DNA of 5,143 nt from Cycloclasticus sp. (lineage in GTDB: Bacteria; Pseudomonadota; Gammaproteobacteria; Methylococcales; Cycloclasticaceae): the NCBI GenBank assembly GCA_019090295.1, contig JAHRWG010000298.1, positions 1-5,143 on the forward strand, in the 5' to 3' direction. The translations under genes were made by a program, and so were the position numbers. Shown here one piece after another: positions 1-4,648 of this stretch (the stretch's first letter is position 1; each line of letters starts with the position of its first letter). Below the pieces are notes generated by a model that saw only the letters and a list, made by a program, of their open reading frames with translations, had not been told where the DNA came from and made no database searches.

Positions 1-43
1 ACCCTAGAGTTCGTCGGCAGCGTCAGATGTGTATAAGAGACAG
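1..43 (+). other. Illumina Nextera adapter contamination (not genomic)
   Basis: Bases 11-43 match the Nextera read-1 transposase adapter. It starts TCGTCGGCAGCGTC and ends in the 19-bp Tn5 mosaic end AGATGTGTATAAGAGACAG (25-43). The bases just before fit the rest of the i5-side construct: AC at 1-2 as the end of the P5 oligo, then CCTAGAGT at 3-10, which I recall as Nextera i5 index S516. An adapter in the correct order with an index in the correct place is a library artefact left in the assembly. It should be masked. It also implies that base 44 is the true end of the contig and that the window starts at a contig edge. Confidence 0.96.
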
Positions 44-118
44 GTCATAAACCTTACATTGGATGTGTTGTAAACACCTGAAAGCCTGTTATTTTTTAAT
101 AAAATGACTGAGAAGAAT

Positions 119-147
119 ATCGCACTACAAATAGGCTAATGTATGAT
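119..147 (+). promoter_or_regulatory. Candidate sigma-70 promoter for the dehydrogenase gene
   Basis: TATGAT at 142-147 matches five of six bases of the -10 consensus. At 17-bp spacing the -35 position (119-124, ATCGCA) matches only three of six, so the promoter would be weak or activator-dependent. Start of transcription would fall near 154, giving a leader of about 30 nt before the start codon. Prediction by eye only. Confidence 0.3.
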
Positions 148-153
148 TAATCA
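144..153. promoter_or_regulatory. Perfect 10-bp palindrome overlapping the -10 (possible operator)
   Basis: TGATTAATCA is a perfect palindrome that overlaps the end of the candidate -10 and reaches the expected transcription start. That is where a repressor site would be effective. The TGAT and ATCA half-sites resemble FNR half-sites, but they are 2 bp apart instead of 4, so this is not an FNR box. A 10-bp AT-rich palindrome can arise by chance. Confidence 0.25.
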
Positions 154-170
154 ATAAACAAATAAATGAG

Positions 171-178
171 AGAAGAGG
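171..178 (+). promoter_or_regulatory. Ribosome binding site of the dehydrogenase gene
   Basis: AGAAGAGG lies 6 nt before the ATG at 185. It settles the start: the nearer ATG at 180-182 is in another frame and reaches TGA after three codons. The protein from 185 begins directly with the first beta strand of a Rossmann fold (MLSIGFVGLGSMG), as expected. Confidence 0.65.
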
Positions 179-184
179 TATGAC

Positions 185-1069
185 ATGTTGAGCATTGGCT
201 TTGTTGGGTTAGGTTCTATGGGGCAAGCAATTGCAGTAAAAATACTGCAGTCAGGCTACTTATTAGATGTTTATGATCGCTCAAACGATGCGCTTAAAGT
301 GGTGGTGGCAGCTGGCGCTCGTCAAGCCTCGAATTTGCAGGAGTTGGCTGATGGAAAGGACTTGGTTTTTCTCAGTGTTTCAAATGCTGATATGACAGAA
401 GAGATCATTTGTGAAAGCGGTGGATTGCTTGACAGCATGAATGCAGGTGGGGTGATTATTGACCTAGGGACCACGCCGTATGGTCAATGTGTTGAATTAG
501 CGGAAAAGGCAGGAACAGCAGGTTTAAGTTTTCTTGATGCGCCTATCAGTGGTTCAACACCTTGGGCGGAAGCAGGAACGTTGGCTATGATGGTCGGTGG
601 CTCTAAACCCGCCTATGAAAAAGTACGTGTGGTATTAACGACCTTTGCTGATAAAATTCACTATTTGGGTGACAGTGGCAATGGACAGTTATTAAAACTA
701 TGTCATCAGCTAACATTTGCAGCAACACTCAATGGGCTAGCTGAGGCCATCGCATTGGCAGAAAAATATGGTCAAAATGCTGAAACGGTACTGAATGTAC
801 TGAGTGATTGTGTGGCACCTAACCATGTAATTGATTTTATGCTGCCGATGGCTAAAAACAAACGCTTTGATCAGGGGCGGGGTTCGTTAAAGCTCGTGCA
901 TAAAGACTTGGATGCAGTCTTACACAGTGCCAAGCAAGTCAATGTGACACTGCCGCTAGCAGAAGTGTTAAGTGGTTATATGACCCAAGCCATGGAAGGG
1001 GGCTGGAGTGAGGCAGACCTGTTTGCCTTAGTTGATATGGCGCGAGACGAGTTTTACAGTAATCAATAA
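185..1069 (+). CDS. NAD(P)-dependent oxidoreductase, 3-hydroxyisobutyrate dehydrogenase / beta-hydroxyacid dehydrogenase family
   Basis: A cytoplasmic enzyme of the family that includes 3-hydroxyisobutyrate dehydrogenase, tartronate semialdehyde reductase (GarR/GlxR) and succinic semialdehyde reductases; members interconvert a beta-hydroxyacid and its aldehyde or ketone. Its 294 aa is the usual length. The N-terminal Rossmann domain has the dinucleotide motif GLGSMG (8-13) and an acidic-basic pair D31-R32 after strand 2, which leaves NAD versus NADP preference open. The substrate loop DAPISGS (118-124) holds the catalytic-region Ser122-Gly123 and is followed by a conserved GTLAMMVGG (131-139). 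The catalytic lysine is K171 in GNGQLLKLCHQL, and the all-helical C-terminal domain has the cofactor-contact pair K240-D241. Two positions differ from the typical family: the SGG motif reads SGS, and the residue three after the catalytic Lys, usually Asn, is His174. The substrate therefore cannot be named. The gene appears monocistronic and ends 12 bp from the convergent gene. Confidence 0.9.
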   Translation: MLSIGFVGLGSMGQAIAVKILQSGYLLDVYDRSNDALKVVVAAGARQASNLQELADGKDLVFLSVSNADMTEEIICESGGLLDSMNAGGVIIDLGTTPYGQCVELAEKAGTAGLSFLDAPISGSTPWAEAGTLAMMVGGSKPAYEKVRVVLTTFADKIHYLGDSGNGQLLKLCHQLTFAATLNGLAEAIALAEKYGQNAETVLNVLSDCVAPNHVIDFMLPMAKNKRFDQGRGSLKLVHKDLDAVLHSAKQVNVTLPLAEVLSGYMTQAMEGGWSEADLFALVDMARDEFYSNQ

Positions 1070-1105
1070 AAAAGCATTCACCTATTGTAAATTAAGGGGC
1101 TTTTT
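1069..1105. terminator. Possible weak bidirectional terminator between convergent genes
   Basis: AAAAAGC (1069-1075) and GCTTTTT (1099-1105) are complementary and separated by 23 bases. Each strand would therefore give a short stem with a run of T on its 3' side. The stem is mostly A-T with only two G-C pairs and the loop is long. The second arm lies inside the 3' end of the - strand gene. Its position between two convergent stop codons is the strongest argument for it. Confidence 0.3.
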
Positions 1106-1393
1106 AGGTTTATTAACCACGCTATGAATGACTAAATTATGTTCAAAGTAAACAGAGAACGAGGGATAGCTCCATCGAGTGATCGGGGGTTCGCCAACGG
1201 TAGGGTAAGTTTTCTCAGGCTCACCAAATTGAGATTTAACACCAGCCATTGTTTGGGCATTCTTAGGCCGCAATAGGCCGGCAGCGCTATTAATGGGTTC
1301 TTTATCGATAACATCAATTAGCAATGTGTCGGCATGTATTGGAAGGCAGATCATGCATAAGAGACTAGCTAAAATAAAAGTCTTAAAGGCCAT
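1082..1393 (-). CDS. Small secreted protein, uncharacterised DTLLID-type family
   Basis: A 103-aa protein with a clear Sec signal peptide: basic start MAFK, hydrophobic core FILASLLCMICLP, likely cleavage after Ala21 (IHA|DT). No proper lipobox precedes Cys13 or Cys16, so the mature ~82-residue protein should be periplasmic rather than lipid-anchored. From memory it resembles a conserved hypothetical protein of Pseudomonas and other gammaproteobacteria with the order DTLLID, NSAAG, RP, TM..V...FG.P, VG.PPITRW.Y, FSVYFE, VIH.VV. Here these run from 22 to 93. The stretch TMAGVKSQFGEP (48-59) followed by a strand ending in YFE recalls the small SmpA/BamE-like domain, though this is inference. 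Function is unknown; some databases call relatives 'phosphodiesterase' without basis visible here. An AGGGAA Shine-Dalgarno (1402-1407) 8 nt upstream supports the start. It is transcribed away from lolC and ends in TAG. Confidence 0.82.
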   Translation of the reverse strand: MAFKTFILASLLCMICLPIHADTLLIDVIDKEPINSAAGLLRPKNAQTMAGVKSQFGEPEKTYPTVGEPPITRWSYPSFSVYFEHNLVIHSVVNKPKKPLNLQ

Positions 1394-1421
1394 AAGTGTA
1401 ATTCCCTGAGTGGTTTTATTA

Positions 1422-1430
1422 AATATAGCA
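1422..1430 (-). promoter_or_regulatory. Candidate extended -10 promoter for the small secreted protein
   Basis: Read on the - strand, this is TGCTATATT: an extended -10 TGn followed by TATATT, five of six consensus bases. A TTGTTA lies 19 bp upstream (+ strand 1447-1452) as a poor -35. A better -35 match, TTGACT (+ strand 1437-1442), is too close to serve this -10 but could pair with TAATAA 15 bp further on. Start of transcription would be near 1415, leaving about 20 nt of leader with the AGGGAA site. Prediction by eye. Confidence 0.35.
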
Positions 1431-1457
1431 CTTTTCAGTCAAATAATAACAATTCTC

Positions 1458-1493
1458 TTCACACTAAAGCGGCTAAATATCATTATTTATGAT
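1458..1493 (+). promoter_or_regulatory. Candidate promoter of the lolC-lolD-nnrS-hemN unit
   Basis: TTCACA (1458-1463, five of six -35 bases) is followed after 17 bp by CATTAT (1481-1486, four of six -10 bases). A second possible -10, TATGAT (1488-1493), overlaps it without a good -35. ATCAT and ATGAT (1479-1483 and 1489-1493) form a 5-bp dyad across the -10 region that might be an operator. Either -10 gives a very short leader of roughly 7-15 nt before the ATG at 1507. Confidence 0.35.
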
Positions 1494-1506
1494 CTAATTC
1501 TCAACT

Positions 1507-2754
1507 ATGTTTAAACCACTCGAAATTTTCATTGGCCTACGCTACACAAGAGCCAAACAACGTTCAGGCTTTATCTCCTTTATAAGTATGACCTCTATGC
1601 TTGGGATTGCGCTAGGTGTGATGGCTTTGATCACTGTGTTATCCGTTATGAATGGATTTGAGGCGCAATTACGTGAAAAGATACTGGGAATGGCTTCGCA
1701 TATCACTGTGTCTGACAGCAATCACTCGCTTAAAAATTGGCGTGAATTAGGTCAGAATTTGTCGGATAGGCAAAACATTGTCGGTTGGGCGCCCTTTGTG
1801 AACGCCGAGGTTATGCTCAGTGCTAATCAACGTGTCAGTGGGAGTTTACTGCGAGGTGTTTTGCCGAGTAAAGAAGATGATGTATCTGATATTAGCCAGA
1901 AAATGCTAATAGGCCAATTGAGTGACCTGAAAAGTGGAGAGTTCGGTTTAATTTTAGGCTTTGAACTGGCACGTTACTTACGCGTTACCGTGGGTGATAA
2001 AGTGACGGTAATAACACCACAAGTAACACCAACACCTGCAGGAATTCTACCCCGCTTGCGCCGTTTTAAAGTTGTTGGCTTATTTGAAGTTGGGATGTAT
2101 GAATACGACAGAAATTTAGCTTTACTCCACCTAGATGACGGCGCTAATTTATTACGATTAAATGGTGGTGTATCTGGTCTTCGCATTCAGCTGCAAGACC
2201 TATTTAATGCACCATTAATAACACGAGACATTGCCAGCACCTTGACGCCTAATTACCGAGTATCAAATTGGACCATGGAGCACAGTAATTTTTTCAAAGC
2301 CATTAAGACAGAAAAGAGAGTGATGTTTATTATCTTGATGCTGATCGTAGCGGTTGCTGCGTTTAATATTGTGTCAACCTTGGTGATGGTCGTTACAGAT
2401 AAACGGTCTGAAATTGCCATTTTAAGAACACTGGGTTTTACCCCTCGGTCTGTGATGGCTGTTTTTATGGTTCAAGGCACCCTGATTGGTTTAATTGGCA
2501 CTTTAGTCGGTGTCGTCGCTGGGGTTGGCTTGGCACTTAATATTGAGACACTTGTGCCAGCTATTGAACACTTCTTTCAAGTGCAGTTTTTACCAGCCGA
2601 TATTTACTATATTAGTGAGCTACCCTCAAAACTTGAGCTGGATGATGTGATAACGATTGCGAGTTATTCCTTTGTTTTAGCGATGATCTCAACCATTTAC
2701 CCAGCGTGGCAAGCATCTCGCGTAAACCCAGCAGAGGCGTTGCGTTATGAATAA
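1507..2754 (+). CDS. lolC: Lipoprotein-releasing ABC transporter permease, LolC/LolE family (LolF-like hybrid)
   Basis: Inner-membrane permease that, with the ATPase LolD, extracts outer-membrane-destined lipoproteins from the inner membrane and hands them to periplasmic LolA. Its 415 aa is close to LolC and LolE. N-terminal [17 protein letters not shown] precedes TM1 (about 22-48, with [20 protein letters not shown]). A large periplasmic domain (about 50-268) follows, then three more helices (about 270-295, 315-345, 380-400). The cytoplasmic coupling segment [18 protein letters not shown] (297-314) contacts LolD. Residues about 169-187 ([16 protein letters not shown]) align with the LolC hook that recruits LolA, and the C-terminus NPAEALRYE is LolC-like. 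But NIVSTLVM (287-294), LRTLG and [14 protein letters not shown] (361-374) match LolE. No second permease follows lolD, so LolF is the best reading. An in-frame TAA at 1495-1497 rules out an earlier start; no Shine-Dalgarno is visible. Confidence 0.93.
   Translation: MFKPLEIFIGLRYTRAKQRSGFISFISMTSMLGIALGVMALITVLSVMNGFEAQLREKILGMASHITVSDSNHSLKNWRELGQNLSDRQNIVGWAPFVNAEVMLSANQRVSGSLLRGVLPSKEDDVSDISQKMLIGQLSDLKSGEFGLILGFELARYLRVTVGDKVTVITPQVTPTPAGILPRLRRFKVVGLFEVGMYEYDRNLALLHLDDGANLLRLNGGVSGLRIQLQDLFNAPLITRDIASTLTPNYRVSNWTMEHSNFFKAIKTEKRVMFIILMLIVAVAAFNIVSTLVMVVTDKRSEIAILRTLGFTPRSVMAVFMVQGTLIGLIGTLVGVVAGVGLALNIETLVPAIEHFFQVQFLPADIYYISELPSKLELDDVITIASYSFVLAMISTIYPAWQASRVNPAEALRYE
2733..2737 (+). 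promoter_or_regulatory. Ribosome binding site of lolD inside the permease gene
   Basis: AGAGG lies 9 nt before the lolD ATG at 2747, within the last codons of the permease gene. With the 8-bp overlap ATGAATAA (2747-2754) this suggests translational coupling of permease and ATPase. Confidence 0.6.
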
Positions 2755-3427
2755 CCAAGTTGTTTTAAGTTGTACGCAATTAAGTAAAACATTCGGCGAA
2801 AAAAACCTGTTTGTGCCAGTGCTTAGCGGGGTGGATTTAGCCTTACAAAAGGGTGAATGTTTGGCTATTATGGGGACGTCTGGTTCTGGAAAAAGCACCT
2901 TATTACACTTGCTAGGCGGGCTTGATAAGCCATCGTCTGGCTCGGTGATGATGGCCGGTCAAGATGTTAGTCAACTGAAGGAATCAGAGCTCTCTAGGTT
3001 AAGAAATAAACACATGGGCTTTGTTTATCAATTTCATCACTTATTGGCCGAGTTTAGTGCGCTAGAGAACGTTGCTATTCCGCTGCTAATAGGTGGGGCT
3101 AGTATTGCAGAGGCAAACCAGCGAGCGTTTGAAATGCTGCAATCGGTCGGTTTGGAGCACAGAGTTGCGCACCGTTTTGCCGAACTATCAGGCGGGGAGC
3201 GACAGCGAGTAGCCATTGCTAGAGCATTGGTCACAAAGCCTCAATGTGTGCTCGCCGATGAGCCTACTGGTAACCTAGATAAAAAAACAGCTGAGCAAAT
3301 TTATGAGTTAATGCTCTCGCTTAATCAAGAACTGGACATTAGTTTATTGTTGGTAACGCATGATGTGCAGTTAGCCAGTAAAATGGATAGGGTACTAAGC
3401 TTAGTCGATGGCTTGTTACTGAAATAA
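2747..3427 (+). CDS. lolD: Lipoprotein-releasing ABC transporter ATP-binding protein LolD
   Basis: Cytoplasmic ATPase that powers lipoprotein release by the Lol permease. Its 226 aa is the normal LolD length and every ABC motif is intact: Walker [10 protein letters not shown] (43-51), Q-loop Gln95, signature LSGGERQR (147-154), Walker B CVLADEP with D171-E172 catalytic, D-loop GNLD (175-178) and switch His205 (THD). The segment [20 protein letters not shown] (91-110) is the stretch characteristic of LolD, close to E. coli [20 protein letters not shown], and separates it from MacB, FtsE and general exporters. The ATG overlaps the permease stop and has its own ribosome binding site. The next gene starts 23 bp downstream with no terminator visible between them. 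Confidence 0.97.
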   Translation: MNNQVVLSCTQLSKTFGEKNLFVPVLSGVDLALQKGECLAIMGTSGSGKSTLLHLLGGLDKPSSGSVMMAGQDVSQLKESELSRLRNKHMGFVYQFHHLLAEFSALENVAIPLLIGGASIAEANQRAFEMLQSVGLEHRVAHRFAELSGGERQRVAIARALVTKPQCVLADEPTGNLDKKTAEQIYELMLSLNQELDISLLLVTHDVQLASKMDRVLSLVDGLLLK

Positions 3428-3435
3428 TTGAAGCT

Positions 3436-3441
3436 AAAGGA
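3436..3441 (+). promoter_or_regulatory. Ribosome binding site of nnrS
   Basis: AAAGGA lies 9 nt before the ATG at 3451, inside the 23-bp gap after lolD. No separate promoter is seen in the gap, so nnrS is probably read through from lolD. Confidence 0.6.
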
Positions 3442-3450
3442 ATAGAGTAT

Positions 3451-4617
3451 ATGGCTAATAAACAAGTTTTACCGATTTTAAGGGTTGGTTTTCGCCCCTT
3501 TTTTTTGCTGGCAGGCGTTACATCACTCGTTTTAATGTTTGTTTGGGGTGGGCTGACGGCTCACGGTATCTTTCCTCAAAATTACTATAACCCTGTCAAC
3601 TGGCATGCGCATGAAATGCTTTATGGCTATGCCGTGGCCGTGTTTAGTGGCTTCTTATTAACAGCGGTTAAAAATTGGACAGGCAGGACAACAGCTGAAG
3701 GGGTTAAATTGGCTGTTTTGGCGAGTATTTGGTTGCTAGGCCGTATAGTAGTTTTTTTTGATGATGTATTGCCACATGAGTTGATAGCGACGGTTGATTT
3801 AGCCTTTTTGCCTTGCTTGATTGGCTATTTAGTCGTTCCTATTTGGCAGCAGAGGATGTTTAAAAATTTACCCGTTATCTTTCTGTTATCTTGTTTTTTT
3901 GGTGCAAACTTAGCCTTTCACTTGGGTGTTTTGAATATTATCACTGTTAATGGCAGTCAGTTAATGCAGTTTGTTGTTGGTGTCATGCTTGTATTTATTG
4001 GGTTAATAGCTGGACGAGTCTTTCCGTTTTTTATTCGTGCAGGTTCAAAAGGCTGCCAGCCGGTTACTTGGCGTTTTATCGAGTGGCTATCGATGTTGAG
4101 CTTGCTGGTACTTTTAGTCTTAAAGCCTTTTTATTATGGTTCGATGGGCTTTCTTGTTGTTTCTGTTATTGCGATGGCTAGTCATACGATACGCCTGACA
4201 GGTTGGTTTAGTGTGAAGGCGCTTAAAGTACCTTTAATCGGGGTGTTATTTGCGGGTTATGGCTGGCTTATAGTGGGTATCAGTCTAGATTTTTTAGCGG
4301 CTCTTAACCTAGTGTCACCGTTACTAGCAACACATGCTATGACGGCAGGTGCCATTGGTGTGTTGACATTAGGCATGATGTCGAGGGTTTCATTAGGGCA
4401 TACTGGACGCACCATTCAAGCACCAAAGGTTATTACGGCAGCCTTTGTTATTCTCAATATAGCTGTTTTTTTTAGGGTGATTGTTCCCTTGGTCGACCCT
4501 TTGAATTATATGCGTTGGTTGAACGTAGCAAGTGGGTTATGGGTGTTAGCATTTTTGTTATTTACAAGCTACTTTGCACCTATCTTGCTCAGGCGGCGTG
4601 TAGATGAAGATAGTTAA
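3451..4617 (+). CDS. nnrS: NnrS family haem-copper membrane protein
   Basis: Polytopic inner-membrane protein of the NnrS family, in which characterised members bind haem and copper and help cells withstand nitric oxide during denitrification or nitrosative stress. The 388 aa is the usual length and almost wholly hydrophobic, fitting the roughly 12 membrane helices known for the family. Family blocks in order: RVGFRPFFLLAG (11-22), WHAHEMLYGY (51-60, His52 and His54 as likely metal or haem ligands), NWTGR (75-79), GRVFPFF (188-194), and HAMTAGAIGVLTLGMMSRVS then LGHTGR (295-320, with His295 and His317). One difference is VLFAGY at 265-270, where I recall many relatives having LH..Y; Phe267 replaces that His. 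The gene holds four runs of 7-8 T, all coding for Phe pairs in frame. Downstream hemN is a sensible partner for a haem protein. No NorR, NnrR or FNR site is visible nearby. Confidence 0.94.
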   Translation: MANKQVLPILRVGFRPFFLLAGVTSLVLMFVWGGLTAHGIFPQNYYNPVNWHAHEMLYGYAVAVFSGFLLTAVKNWTGRTTAEGVKLAVLASIWLLGRIVVFFDDVLPHELIATVDLAFLPCLIGYLVVPIWQQRMFKNLPVIFLLSCFFGANLAFHLGVLNIITVNGSQLMQFVVGVMLVFIGLIAGRVFPFFIRAGSKGCQPVTWRFIEWLSMLSLLVLLVLKPFYYGSMGFLVVSVIAMASHTIRLTGWFSVKALKVPLIGVLFAGYGWLIVGISLDFLAALNLVSPLLATHAMTAGAIGVLTLGMMSRVSLGHTGRTIQAPKVITAAFVILNIAVFFRVIVPLVDPLNYMRWLNVASGLWVLAFLLFTSYFAPILLRRRVDEDS

Positions 4618-4638
4618 GATTAATATTAAAGGATGCTG

Positions 4639-4643
4639 AGGAG
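4639..4643 (+). promoter_or_regulatory. Ribosome binding site that fixes the TTG start of hemN
   Basis: AGGAG within TGAGGAGAT lies 5 nt before TTG at 4649. An in-frame TGA at 4637-4639 bars any start further upstream, and the first in-frame ATG is 89 codons later, beyond the iron-sulfur motif. The TTG is therefore the only sensible start. Confidence 0.75.
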
Positions 4644-4648
4644 ATACT

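Larger units (their letters stand above)
44..184 (+). other. Upstream region of the dehydrogenase gene, possibly with the tail of a lost gene
   Basis: This 141-bp genomic stretch follows the adapter and contains no complete gene. Two + frames stay open from base 44 to stops at 71-73 and 79-81, so the last 9-11 codons of a gene cut by the contig end are possible but cannot be shown. A 5-bp inverted repeat GTGTT/AACAC (65-69 and 73-77) and an AT-only dyad TTATT/AATAA (89-93 and 98-102) are present. Neither makes a convincing terminator, because the first stem is short and its T-run lies about 15 bases further on. From about 120 onward the sequence looks like promoter and leader. Confidence 0.5.

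Noticed and set aside
25..43. Tn5 mosaic end, as if a transposon end were present
   Set aside because: It sits inside a complete Nextera read-1 adapter preceded by an index-like 8-mer and the P5 tail, so it comes from library preparation.
41..80. Inverted repeat CAGGT (41-45) / ACCTG (76-80)
   Set aside because: Three of the five bases of the left arm belong to the adapter, so the pairing is accidental.
65..97. Rho-independent terminator formed by GTGTT/AACAC and the following T-run
   Set aside because: The stem is only 5 bp and the T-run begins about 15 bases after it, so it does not fit a terminator.
180..191. ATG at 180 as a start or leader peptide
   Set aside because: It gives only three codons before TGA and lies in a different frame. 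The ATG at 185 has correct spacing and begins the Rossmann motif.
1132..1317. 61-aa open frame on the - strand
   Set aside because: It lies inside the well-supported small secreted protein gene on the same strand in another frame, and has no recognisable features.
1974..2186. 70-aa open frame on the - strand
   Set aside because: Antisense shadow of the Lol permease gene, rich in Arg, Pro and Ser as expected of such frames.
2689..2898. 69-aa open frame on the - strand
   Set aside because: Antisense to the permease/lolD junction, both of which are certain genes.
3037..3234. 65-aa open frame on the - strand
   Set aside because: Antisense shadow of the lolD core region.
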